Notes under the pieces: model-generated | What the model was told of the DNA's origin: nothing | What the model saw: only the letters and a program-made list of their open reading frames with translations | Databases searched by the model: none | From: an uncultured Bacilli bacterium | GTDB taxonomy: Bacteria > Bacillota_I > Bacilli_A > RF39 > UBA660 | Assembly (NCBI GenBank): GCA_910586865.1 | Contig: CAJUIY010000026.1 | Location: 1 to 26,544, forward strand | Direction: 5' to 3' | Length of the DNA: 26,544 bases | Shown: positions 16,395 to 24,228 of the stretch, piece by piece | Layout of the letters: each line of letters starts with the position of its first letter | How positions within the stretch are numbered: the stretch's first letter is position 1 | Made by a program: the position numbers and the translations under genes

Positions 16395-17602
16395 AAAAAC
16401 TAGTTCAATATTTAGTCACGATTTTAATTACTTTTATGATTTTTTCTAATGTTTCTGCGAAAGAACAAGTAAAACTCTATTTCTTTCATGGAGATGGGTG
16501 TCCTCATTGTAAGGAAGAAGAAAAATATTTAGAAAAACTTGAAAAAAAATATAAGAATTTAAAAATAGTAGACTATGAAGTATGGAATCATAAAGATAAC
16601 GCTTTTTTAATGAAAAGAGTTGGACAAAAATTTGATATCAATGCTAATTCGGTTCCTCTTACTATTATTTCTTCTACCGCTATATCTGGTTTTTCGGAAT
16701 CAACGGAAGCAAAGATAGAACGAGCCATTCGTTTTTATCAAGAAAAGAAAAAGTATAATAAGGATTATGTCAAGCAGATAAAAGATGGAACTTATGAAGG
16801 AGAAAGCATAACAGATTCATTTCTAGAAGAGGATAAAAAAACAGATGAAAGCTCTACTATTAAAGTACCAATCCTTGGTAAAATCAATATGAAAAATGTA
16901 TCTTTACCAACCGCAGCTTTCATTATTGGCCTTATTGATGGTTTTAATCCTTGTGCAATGTGGATTTTGTTATTTTTAATCAGTATGCTTCTAGGACATA
17001 AAGATAGAAAGAGAATGTGGATTTTAGGACTTGCCTTTTTACTTACTTCGGCGATTGTCTATATGGCGATTATGTTATCGTGGTTTCATATTGTAATCAG
17101 TGTCATGGCATCTGTTATTTTTCGTAATATCATTGCAATCGTTGCTTTAATAGGTGCTTTTCTTAACCTAAAGGGATATATTAAAAGCAAAGATAGTGGT
17201 TGTGAAGTAGTGGATGATAAAAAACGCAAAAAAGTTATCACAAAAATAAAAGAATTTACGAAAAACAAAAGTCTTCTTTTCTCTGTCATTGGAGTGATTA
17301 GTCTGGCAATTAGTGTAAATGTAATTGAACTTGCTTGTTCAGCAGGTCTTCCCCTTGTCTTCACACAACTTTTAGCACTTAATAAAGTATCTAACTTAGG
17401 GGCCTTCTTCTACACTTTCATTTATATTTTCTTCTTCCTAATTGATGATATTTTGATTTTTTCTATCGCTATGATAACTTCAAAAGTAACTGCTTTTTCA
17501 ACAAAATATACAAAGTATTCCCATCTTGTAGGAGGACTTATTATGTTATTAATTGGCATTCTTTTACTACTAAAACCAGAGTGGTTAATGTTTCAATTTT
17601 AA
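16391..17602 (+). CDS. Secreted thioredoxin domain fused to a CcdA/DsbD-like transmembrane electron carrier
   Basis: The protein has 403 residues. A signal peptide or first helix (1-23, ending NVSA) leads to an extracytoplasmic thioredoxin fold with the motif CPHC (Cys37, Cys40) and a proline at NSVPLTI. A linker (about 120-175) is followed by six or so membrane helices. Two membrane cysteines sit where CcdA/DsbD uses them: Cys188 in FNPCAMW at the start of the first helix of this domain, and Cys316 in ELACSAG. This predicts transfer of reducing equivalents from a cytoplasmic thioredoxin, plausibly the 88-residue neighbour, through the membrane to the outer CPHC domain. It resembles DsbD shrunk to two domains with the thioredoxin placed in front. 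ATG 16391 overlaps the previous stop. Confidence 0.85.
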   Translation: MKKLVQYLVTILITFMIFSNVSAKEQVKLYFFHGDGCPHCKEEEKYLEKLEKKYKNLKIVDYEVWNHKDNAFLMKRVGQKFDINANSVPLTIISSTAISGFSESTEAKIERAIRFYQEKKKYNKDYVKQIKDGTYEGESITDSFLEEDKKTDESSTIKVPILGKINMKNVSLPTAAFIIGLIDGFNPCAMWILLFLISMLLGHKDRKRMWILGLAFLLTSAIVYMAIMLSWFHIVISVMASVIFRNIIAIVALIGAFLNLKGYIKSKDSGCEVVDDKKRKKVITKIKEFTKNKSLLFSVIGVISLAISVNVIELACSAGLPLVFTQLLALNKVSNLGAFFYTFIYIFFFLIDDILIFSIAMITSKVTAFSTKYTKYSHLVGGLIMLLIGILLLLKPEWLMFQF

Positions 17603-17629
17603 TGATGTTTTTGGAAAAAGGTGATAAAA

Positions 17630-18448
17630 ATGTTAAAATTATATGATGCTAGTTTTGATATTTCTCCAACCTTAATGGATGAATATTTGATTCGTCAAAA
17701 AGTAATGGATGTTTTGAAACATGGGAAGAGAAAAGATTATTATAAAGAAGAGGAATTAGAAATCATAATAAGAAGTATCATTAAGTTTTCAAGGACCTTT
17801 TTAAGAACTAAGAATCTTTCTCATCATGATGAATTTTCAGGTATGTGTTCTTTATTAACTGATATTATCTCTACTTTATTAAATCAATATACGAATATTG
17901 AAATGTACCGATTTAGTGCTGAGGAAATTAATTCTATTAAAAAGGAGTTACATCAAGACATACTGTCAAATTTTCTCTATCATTATTCCTTGATTTTATC
18001 AGTTAATATCATGAAAAATGATAGGATAAGTAGAAGAAAATATCTAATAGATGCTTCACTATCTCAATTTTTCTCCTATGATTCTAATGTTGGTTATTAT
18101 ATGTTAAAAAAATTTGAAAAAGGTATTTTTCTAGAAAATTTACTAAGCTTTGGTTTTTCAGAAATGGAAGAGTATGATTTTTTTAACTATTGTGATTCAT
18201 TTGCTCTTTGTATAAAAAATAATGGAAAATTAAATAAGGAGAATTGGGAAACAGGAATGACTCTTCATGAATATATAGATTGTTTTATACAAAATAAAGA
18301 TAGCAAAAATTTTGTAGAAGATAATAGGAGTTCTTTGTATACTTTTTTTCATTTTAGATTAGAACAATTTGATGCATTTTTGTTAGATGAAAGTATGACT
18401 CAAAATAGTAATAGTAATGGTTTCTGTAAAAAACGAAAAGGAAAGTAG
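17630..18448 (+). CDS. Unrecognised helical cytoplasmic protein
   Basis: The protein has 272 residues and I cannot assign a family. It is predicted mostly alpha-helical, rich in Phe, Tyr, Ser and Asp, without a signal peptide or membrane segment, and it ends in a basic tail (KKRKGK). ATG 17630 is chosen over GTG 17621, because AAGGTGA (17617-17623) serves as its ribosome binding site. It lies 27 bases after the CcdA-like gene with no terminator between them, so it may be the last gene of that operon. The function is unknown. Confidence 0.65.
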   Translation: MLKLYDASFDISPTLMDEYLIRQKVMDVLKHGKRKDYYKEEELEIIIRSIIKFSRTFLRTKNLSHHDEFSGMCSLLTDIISTLLNQYTNIEMYRFSAEEINSIKKELHQDILSNFLYHYSLILSVNIMKNDRISRRKYLIDASLSQFFSYDSNVGYYMLKKFEKGIFLENLLSFGFSEMEEYDFFNYCDSFALCIKNNGKLNKENWETGMTLHEYIDCFIQNKDSKNFVEDNRSSLYTFFHFRLEQFDAFLLDESMTQNSNSNGFCKKRKGK

Positions 18449-18533
18449 GGAGAGGTATTTTATATTTTTTAAATTTTCCTAGTAATATTTGTAATTTTAT
18501 TATATAATTGATATAAGAATAGAGGGTGATGTT

Positions 18534-18794
18534 ATGGATGGTAGTGAAAAAATAGTGATTGTTTCTAAAAATAATGAGGAACAAGAGGTAGAAGTAGTTA
18601 CCTACTTAAATAGTAAGGATCATATGAATCAGTACTTTGTTTATTCAAAAGGAGAAAAGCAACCAAATGGGGATATGATTATTTATATATCAAAATTAGT
18701 CTCTGAAGATGGTACGAATAAGCTTTATGAAATAGAAGATGATGAAGAGTGGAAGAATGTTCAAGTACTTTTAAAGGAAATTGCTAACGCATAG
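18534..18794 (+). CDS. DUF1292 family protein (YrzB-like)
   Basis: The protein has 86 residues, small and acidic. Strands such as VEVVTYLNSKDHMNQYFVYSK and DMIIYISKLVSED, ending with IEDDEEWKNVQVLLKEI, match the DUF1292/YrzB family of low-GC Gram-positives, which often sits beside the yrrL (ruvX)-yrzL group. None of those partners is present here. AGGGTGAT (18523-18530) supports ATG 18534. A TATAAT box at 18503-18508 may be the -10 of a promoter in this gap. The function of the family is unknown. Confidence 0.8.
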   Translation: MDGSEKIVIVSKNNEEQEVEVVTYLNSKDHMNQYFVYSKGEKQPNGDMIIYISKLVSEDGTNKLYEIEDDEEWKNVQVLLKEIANA

Positions 18795-18803
18795 GTGATA
18801 ATG

Positions 18804-19526
18804 ATGGAAAAGAGTTTTGATTACCAAACTTCTCTTCATCTTATTAAATCCGGTCTTTTTGATATTTATGAAAATCAAGAAAAAGTATTAGGTACCATTG
18901 AGGATGAGAAATTAAGAAATCAGCATTTAGATGACTTTATTAATTTAAAAAATATTGCTTTAATGTTAATTGAAGGCATCGAGTACTTATATGAAGAGGA
19001 AGAAGAGCAGAATTTTATAGATAAAACGAAGTTAGAAGTAGAAAGTAGTAAGAAAGAAAATGAGATACAAGACAAATACTATTTAGATTGTGAAGAAGAA
19101 AAATTACCTTTTGCCTATGTTCCAGAACAGTTATTTCAAAAATTAAAAAATCATCAATCCATTATAAAAGAACTCGATGAGAATATGGAAGAAGAAATAG
19201 AACAAGAAGAAATACCTGATAATGAGCCAGAGAATGAAATAAAAGAAGAAAGCACTTCTTTTGAATCTCCAATAGAAGTAGAACAAGAAAATAAAATAAA
19301 ATCAGAAGGGTTAGCAAATCAGGGCTATTTTTATAAAGAAGATGATAAAAAAGTAAGAGGAATTATTGTTAGAAGTGATCAATTTATGAAATTAGCTTTG
19401 TCCAGAAGAAGACAAGAAGGAGTACTGGAAGAAGCGAAAGAATTTCGAAGAGATGAAGTAAAAAGAAAAAGAGAACAAGAACATAAAAAGAAACTAGAAG
19501 AATCAAAAGTAGTTTTGAATATTTAA
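18804..19526 (+). CDS. Acidic coiled-coil-like protein of unknown function
   Basis: The protein has 240 residues. The N-terminal 75 residues are helical. The middle (about 75-180) is very glutamate-rich and low in complexity. The C-terminal 60 residues are strongly charged, with many Arg/Lys/Glu heptad-like runs (REQEHKKKLEESK), suggesting a coiled coil. ATG 18804 is preferred over ATG 18801 and GTG 18795, given AGGTGAT at 18793-18799. It starts nine bases after the DUF1292 stop, so the two genes are surely co-transcribed. I do not recognise a family. Confidence 0.65.
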   Translation: MEKSFDYQTSLHLIKSGLFDIYENQEKVLGTIEDEKLRNQHLDDFINLKNIALMLIEGIEYLYEEEEEQNFIDKTKLEVESSKKENEIQDKYYLDCEEEKLPFAYVPEQLFQKLKNHQSIIKELDENMEEEIEQEEIPDNEPENEIKEESTSFESPIEVEQENKIKSEGLANQGYFYKEDDKKVRGIIVRSDQFMKLALSRRRQEGVLEEAKEFRRDEVKRKREQEHKKKLEESKVVLNI

Positions 19527-19570
19527 GAAGTACACTACAAAACAGGAGAGAAAATCACGAATAAAGGAAT

Positions 19571-19630
19571 TGATAAATAACGAATCAGTAATTATTGTAA
19601 CCTCTCCCTTACAACTGACTCTATTTATCA
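19571..19630. promoter_or_regulatory. Nested dyads upstream of the tail-anchored protein gene
   Basis: TGATAAATA (19571-19579) is complementary to TATTTATCA (19622-19630). Inside this pair, TTGTAA (19595-19600) is complementary to TTACAA (19609-19614). The outer right arm lies 12 bases before the next start codon and overlaps the likely -10 region. No T-tract follows, so a regulatory or operator role is more likely than termination; this is inference. Confidence 0.4.
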
Positions 19631-19642
19631 TAGAATATAAAT

Positions 19643-20329
19643 ATGGAAAATAATGATATTGAAATGTTGTTTGATGATAATCATGACGATAACAACAAAC
19701 AAGTAGAAGTAGTGGATAGTGGAGCATTCTCTGTTGTTACAGAAGAAGTAATGAAAGAAGATATGCAACCTGTTAATGTTACAGGAAACATTCCAGTAGA
19801 GCCTCAACAGCTAGATTTTAATGAATATCGAAAATCATTAAGTAGTTTTTATTCTATCTCGAATAGTGATAATTCACTAGTTTTAACATTTATAGTCGAT
19901 CATATCAAATGTAGAAGTACTTTATCATTAAAAAGTCCAAATGGACAAGAAGATATTAAGTTAAGTGGAGAGTTTGCTTATAATAATGAATTTATTGAAA
20001 ATATGTTGGTTCCTTCTATCCATGAATATAATCAATATAATCAAATATTCTCCTCTAATATTGAAATACTAGATGGAGATAGAGCCAACTTTGTTGCAAG
20101 AACGAGTAATAATGATAGCCTTATCGTAATGGGGATTGATATGGCTTTAGCAAATCGTTTAAAAGATATGGTCACGATAAAGGAAACTGTGAAGGAACCA
20201 GTAGATGTCATTGGCAGTATCCCCAATCAAAAAGGTATTAGTAACTATTTAGTGATTATTCTTACGATGGTTACGATAGGGATGACTTTAATAGGAACTA
20301 TATTCTTTACGATTATGGCAAACAAATAA
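19643..20329 (+). CDS. Tail-anchored membrane protein of unknown function
   Basis: The protein has 228 residues and no recognised family. The N-terminal 60 residues are acidic and likely disordered. A soluble region (about 60-190) contains beta-like and helical stretches. One hydrophobic helix (about 203-225, YLVIILTMVTIGMTLIGTIFF) ends four residues before the C-terminus, so it is probably tail-anchored with the bulk in the cytoplasm. Unlike nearly every other gene here it has no Shine-Dalgarno; an in-frame TAG at 19631-19633 excludes an earlier start. It may be leaderless or have a very short leader. Confidence 0.65.
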   Translation: MENNDIEMLFDDNHDDNNKQVEVVDSGAFSVVTEEVMKEDMQPVNVTGNIPVEPQQLDFNEYRKSLSSFYSISNSDNSLVLTFIVDHIKCRSTLSLKSPNGQEDIKLSGEFAYNNEFIENMLVPSIHEYNQYNQIFSSNIEILDGDRANFVARTSNNDSLIVMGIDMALANRLKDMVTIKETVKEPVDVIGSIPNQKGISNYLVIILTMVTIGMTLIGTIFFTIMANK

Positions 20330-20361
20330 TTCTTAGTTTTACTAGGAATTCTTCTTTTTTT
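20328..20361 (+). terminator. Intrinsic terminator after the tail-anchored protein gene
   Basis: AATTCTTAGT (20328-20337) pairs with ACTAGGAATT (20341-20350), including one T-G wobble, around a three-base loop. It ends in a run of T. Confidence 0.85.
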
Positions 20362-20401
20362 CGCTTATAATAAGAAATGAATGAATTTTATGGGTGATGT
20401 T

Positions 20402-21106
20402 ATGAAGTTATATGTTTCAAATTTATCAAAAAGTTTTCATCAAAAAGAAGTATTAAAAGAAATTGATTATACGTTTTCGGATAATAAAATATATGGATTG
20501 ATTGGGAAAAATGGGGCAGGAAAAACTACTTTTTTTAATTGCCTAAATGAAGATATAAAAAAAGATAGTGGTCGTATTACTTTAGAATATGAGGATAGAA
20601 AAATCCCCTTAACTTCTAATGAAATTGGATATGTCATCTCTACACCTATTGTTCCTGAATTTTTAACAGGAAGAGAGTTTATTGAATTTTTTGTAGAAGT
20701 AAATAAAGATAAAATAAAAGACGTAAAGAGTATCGATGATTACTTTAATCTAGTAAAAATATCAAAAGAAGATCAAAATAAATTATTAAAAGATTATTCT
20801 CATGGTATGAAAAATAAGATTCAATTACTTCTTATTATGATAGAAGATCCTAAGGTTATTTTACTGGATGAACCATTAACCTCTATTGATATTGTTGTGC
20901 AAGAAGATTTGAAAGAATTATTTAAAAAAATGAAGAAAGATCATATTTTTATCTTTTCTACCCATATTCTAGAGTTAGCCTTAGATTTATGTGATGAGAT
21001 TATTGTGCTAAAAAATAAGAAGTTTGAATCAATAGAAAAAAAAGATTTGAATACCAAAAAATACAAAGATAAAATTATTAAGGAATTAAGGGATTCTAAT
21101 GATTAG
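20402..21106 (+). CDS. ABC transporter ATP-binding protein
   Basis: The protein has 234 residues and is the nucleotide-binding subunit of an export-type ABC system. It has Walker A GLIGKNGAGKTT (32-43, Lys41), a signature loop reading YSHGMKNK (about 132-139), Walker B VILLDEP (about 151-157), a D-loop LTSID, and the switch histidine in FSTHILE. The Q-loop region reads GYVISTPIV, with no glutamine at the usual place, a divergence worth noting. ATG 20402 is chosen over ATG 20381 and 20390, because GGGTGAT (20392-20398) is the ribosome binding site and the protein then begins as usual. Its stop overlaps the permease gene by eight bases. The substrate is unknown. Confidence 0.92.
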   Translation: MKLYVSNLSKSFHQKEVLKEIDYTFSDNKIYGLIGKNGAGKTTFFNCLNEDIKKDSGRITLEYEDRKIPLTSNEIGYVISTPIVPEFLTGREFIEFFVEVNKDKIKDVKSIDDYFNLVKISKEDQNKLLKDYSHGMKNKIQLLLIMIEDPKVILLDEPLTSIDIVVQEDLKELFKKMKKDHIFIFSTHILELALDLCDEIIVLKNKKFESIEKKDLNTKKYKDKIIKELRDSND

Positions 21107-22655
21107 GACTTTTTTCTTATCGCTGAAAATTGATTACTTTAGTGCGATTAATTCTTTTCTCTATTCATTTCAAAAAGTAAAATTTCTGGATAAAATTTTG
21201 CATCCACTTTACAAAAAAACTGGTTTCAAAATCTTTCTTTCCTTTCTTTCTAGTATCTTAACCCTTTTCTCGAGCATATTAACAGAAGCAATTTATCTTT
21301 TTGTTATTTATAAAATGAGTCAGTATCTTTCAAAGGAGAATCTATTTCCTACCTTTTTACATATTTATGTTATCTTTGCTATGATTGGGATGTTTATCCA
21401 TACCAATTTATTAGAAATAGGTTCTAAGCATTATATGAATATTTGCCTTTTATCAATGAATGCGAAAGACTATCTATTAAGTCATTTATTATATAACAAT
21501 ATCCTTCATTTTTTCATACATAGTATTCTTTTATATTATTTTATTGGAAGTCTTAATGAAAATCTTCTTTTTTGCTTTCTTCTACCTGCTATTTCCGTTT
21601 TTTCTAAGATAATAGGAGAGATGATTAATTTAAAATATTATGCTAAGACGAAAATTAGAATACCAGAAAATTATGTACTTTATTTTTCCATTGTTATTAC
21701 GCTTCTTGCTGTTACCTTCTTACCATATTTTTCAATTTTTATTCCTAGTAACTTTTATCCTTTTATTACGATTTTTCTTTTCTTGTTCTTTATTTATAGT
21801 CTTTTTTACTTGTTTACTTATCAAAATTATCTATGTATTGTAAAAGAGATTCTTCGTACAAGAGTACTTTCTAAAAGTACTAATTTCCAAACAAAAGATT
21901 TGGTAGAAGTGAAAGACAAACAAAAAGAAATCACTACGGATAAATTAAAAAATAAAAAAGGATATGACTTGATTCATACGATTTTCTTTGAAAGGCATAA
22001 AAATATTTTATTAAATAGTTCCATAAAGATTTCTGTATTTCTTATGATACTAGGTATGATTGGGATTTTCTATTTTCAAAAGAACCAAGATATGGTAAAG
22101 AACGTATCCTTCTTTTTTAAAAAGGATTTAGGAACTCTTATTCTCTTTTTGTATTTTATTAATAGAGGAGGTATGATTACACAAGCTATGTTTATGAATT
22201 GTGATCATGCTTTGCTTCGGTATAACTTCTATCGAAATTCGGAGGTTATTACAGGAATGTATCAAAAAAGATTGAAAACTGTTACCTTGATTAACTTATT
22301 ACCTGCTTTTGTTATCGGAATCTTGCTAGTACTATATGGTTATTTATTCACAAATTATTCGGTAGTTTCTTTCCTTTTCTTATTTTTAACTAGTCTTATA
22401 CTTAGTATGTTTTTTTCTATCTTTTACTTAATGACCTATTATTTATTTCAGCCATATAATAGTGAGTTTAGAATGGTTCGTTTTTCTTATTCTTTTTGTC
22501 ATTTTATCGCTTTTCTTGTTTGTCTTATTCTAATTAGAATACCAATTTCTGCGGAATTCTTATTTTTAAGTACTAGTATAGTAACCCTTCTTTTCTACTT
22601 ATTATCGAATTATTTCATAAAGAATAAATCTAGTTATACTTTTCGAATTCAATAG
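21099..22655 (+). CDS. ABC transporter permease-like integral membrane protein
   Basis: The protein has 518 residues with roughly ten to twelve hydrophobic helices and basic loops, for example the charged loop at about 265-300. It has no motif that identifies a substrate. Its start overlaps the ATPase stop by eight bases, so the two form a coupled pair. The size and arrangement resemble large ABC-2-like exporters of low-GC Gram-positives, which are often linked to bacteriocin or antimicrobial-peptide export or resistance; no peptide or two-component system is adjacent to support that here. The assignment rests mainly on context. Confidence 0.75.
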   Translation: MIRTFFLSLKIDYFSAINSFLYSFQKVKFLDKILHPLYKKTGFKIFLSFLSSILTLFSSILTEAIYLFVIYKMSQYLSKENLFPTFLHIYVIFAMIGMFIHTNLLEIGSKHYMNICLLSMNAKDYLLSHLLYNNILHFFIHSILLYYFIGSLNENLLFCFLLPAISVFSKIIGEMINLKYYAKTKIRIPENYVLYFSIVITLLAVTFLPYFSIFIPSNFYPFITIFLFLFFIYSLFYLFTYQNYLCIVKEILRTRVLSKSTNFQTKDLVEVKDKQKEITTDKLKNKKGYDLIHTIFFERHKNILLNSSIKISVFLMILGMIGIFYFQKNQDMVKNVSFFFKKDLGTLILFLYFINRGGMITQAMFMNCDHALLRYNFYRNSEVITGMYQKRLKTVTLINLLPAFVIGILLVLYGYLFTNYSVVSFLFLFLTSLILSMFFSIFYLMTYYLFQPYNSEFRMVRFSYSFCHFIAFLVCLILIRIPISAEFLFLSTSIVTLLFYLLSNYFIKNKSSYTFRIQ

Positions 22656-22764
22656 AAGTGGAAATATTTTTTTCCTTCTCTCATATAGTAGTAATAGAAG
22701 TGATGTGTCAAGTATATTTGAATTGACATTTAATATAATTTCTTTTTACAAGAGAGGCTGTAAA

Positions 22765-22793
22765 TTGACTAAATATCGTATTTATGGTAGTAT
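22765..22793 (+). promoter_or_regulatory. Promoter with extended -10 for the glucosaminidase gene
   Basis: TTGACT (22765-22770) and TAGTAT (22788-22793) are separated by 17 bases. A TG dinucleotide one base before the -10 hexamer (22785-22786) gives an extended -10. Confidence 0.6.
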
Positions 22794-22830
22794 ATTGATA
22801 ATTAATTTTATTAATTAGAGGTGAATTTCA

Positions 22831-23523
22831 TTGATAAAAAAGAAGTTAATGAGTCTAGTTTTAGTAGTTCTTGGTATTACGATGATATCGGTTGCTCTAA
22901 TTCTAGAGGATAATCATATTTTTAAAAGTAAAAATATAAAAACAGAAAGTTCGAATATAAATGTCATTAATATGTCTTCTTCTAATAGAGAAGTAGAAGT
23001 ACAAGTCATTGATAACCCGGGAATATCGAATGATACTACTGTAGGTATTAAAGAGTTGTCGATGGAGCAAGCTCCTCAAGCGGAATATATCCCACCACGT
23101 GTTGAGGTATATGAGGGGATGACCATCGAAGAATTAAGTGATAAGTTAAATAGGAGTTTAGGAACCTCTTACTTACAAGGGAAAGGGAATATCATTGCCA
23201 CGAAATGTATCGAATTAGGCGTAGACCCTTATGTTGCTACTGCGATTATGTTACATGAGACAGGATGCCGTTATAAATGTAGTAATCTTGTAGTAAAATG
23301 TAACAATGTTGGAGGACAAAAAGGAAGTCCAAGTTGTGGTGGGGGTAGTTATAAATACTACGCTAGTTTGGAAGATGGTATTGTAGGACATATCGAGAAC
23401 TTATATTATCGTTACTATTCTAGAGGACTTAATACCGTTGAAACGATAGGTCCTAGATATGCAGAAAGTAAAACATGGGTATCTAAAATAAATTGGTATA
23501 TTGATTTAGTAAGAGCTAGTTAA
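22831..23523 (+). CDS. Membrane-anchored glucosaminidase-like peptidoglycan hydrolase
   Basis: The protein has 230 residues. A single N-terminal helix (about 7-26) anchors or exports it, followed by a linker to residue 95. The catalytic region starts near 97 (GMTIEELSDKLNRSL). The segment GVDPYVATAIMLHETGC carries the likely general acid Glu143. The later SYKYYASLEDGIVGHIENLYYRYY resembles FlgJ/GH73-type beta-N-acetylglucosaminidases. The start is TTG 22831, seven bases after GAGGTGA (22818-22824); the first ATG, at 22849, lies within the membrane helix and has no ribosome binding site. Cysteines in GCRYKCS...KCNNVGG...SCGGG may form disulfides. The role would be wall remodelling. Confidence 0.82.
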   Translation: MIKKKLMSLVLVVLGITMISVALILEDNHIFKSKNIKTESSNINVINMSSSNREVEVQVIDNPGISNDTTVGIKELSMEQAPQAEYIPPRVEVYEGMTIEELSDKLNRSLGTSYLQGKGNIIATKCIELGVDPYVATAIMLHETGCRYKCSNLVVKCNNVGGQKGSPSCGGGSYKYYASLEDGIVGHIENLYYRYYSRGLNTVETIGPRYAESKTWVSKINWYIDLVRAS

Positions 23524-23535
23524 TCGAAATAGAAA

Positions 23536-23564
23536 TTGACAAAATTACGAATTTATGATATAAT
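23536..23564 (+). promoter_or_regulatory. Consensus promoter of the large structured RNA
   Basis: TTGACA (23536-23541) and TATAAT (23559-23564) are perfect hexamers with 17-base spacing. The start of transcription is predicted near 23571. Confidence 0.9.
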
Positions 23565-23570
23565 TTGCTA

Positions 23571-24192
23571 GTAATTTGATTATGGCACACTATTCTAGTC
23601 AATTACTTTATTATGAAGACGGGATTAAACAACCGTTAAAGAGCATATCTGTGAAACCTCTGGTGTTTGCTTCTTACGCCCAGTTTGGGGTGGATGCTGG
23701 GGGGAAGAGGTATAGGGCGCTCGTAATGGCATACGATAAACGACCCTGTACTTCGTGGAGACCTAAACTTGTAGTAAGCCTATACGTGAAAAACTGATGG
23801 ACTTATTACGATTTAGGCTTGAACCTACATTGTGGCGAAAGTTATGTGTAGTGTAGCTTGTCCTGAGTGATTATATTGGGATAGATGATCGGATTTATTA
23901 AGGTGGCCAACTCTAATAAACTCTGCGTTTTGAAATTATAATTGCAAAAAGGAATTAATAATAAAGCTTGGTGAGGAAATCTCCTAGAGTGATGTTAATA
24001 TGGGATTGCAGTGGGTACTAAGTGGTAATCAAGTCATATGTTTAGGTAACGACATATTGATTTCTTTAAAGGGGAACCGCATTTCTGGTAACGGATTTGT
24101 AGAAATCAGGGAAATCCTACTTGACCTAAGACTCAAAGTTTACTATATTAACAGCCATCGATAAAGGGGTATATTATATACTTCTTTTTTTT
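23571..24192 (+). ncRNA. Large structured RNA, probable OLE RNA
   Basis: About 620 bases run from the predicted start to the end of a terminator. The GC content is clearly higher than in the neighbouring genes, and the longest frame (23576-23797) has no ribosome binding site and no protein-like composition. Long helices are visible. 23762-23780 pairs with 23799-23817 (six base pairs, one bulge, then ten, two of them wobbles). GATTTCT (24059-24065) pairs with AGAAATC (24101-24107), enclosing CCG/CGG. OLE RNA is about 600 nt and usually lies directly before oapA, which encodes a four-helix membrane protein; the next gene fits that description. The identity rests on size, structure and neighbour, not on an alignment; another large ncRNA class is possible. 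Confidence 0.7.
24163..24192 (+). terminator. Intrinsic terminator of the structured RNA
   Basis: AAAGGGGTATA (24163-24173) pairs with TATACTTCTTT (24177-24187), including two G-T wobbles, around a TTA loop. A T-run follows to 24192. Confidence 0.8.
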
Positions 24193-24228
24193 GTATTTCA
24201 GTGATACAATAATAAATAGGAGGATGAC

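Noticed and set aside
22723..22739. TTGACA and TATAAT as a promoter upstream of the glucosaminidase gene
   Set aside because: The hexamers are only five bases apart, far from the 16-18 needed; the pair at 22765-22793 is better.
23576..23797. 73-codon open frame inside the structured RNA region
   Set aside because: It has no ribosome binding site, starts only a few bases after the predicted transcription start, and has an unnatural composition; the region has RNA helices that cross the frame.
23571..24192. tmRNA, RNase P RNA or a group II intron as identity of the large RNA
   Set aside because: I see no tmRNA-like tRNA half or tag frame, no RNase P core motifs and no recognisable domain V or intron-encoded protein; the neighbour gene points to OLE RNA instead.
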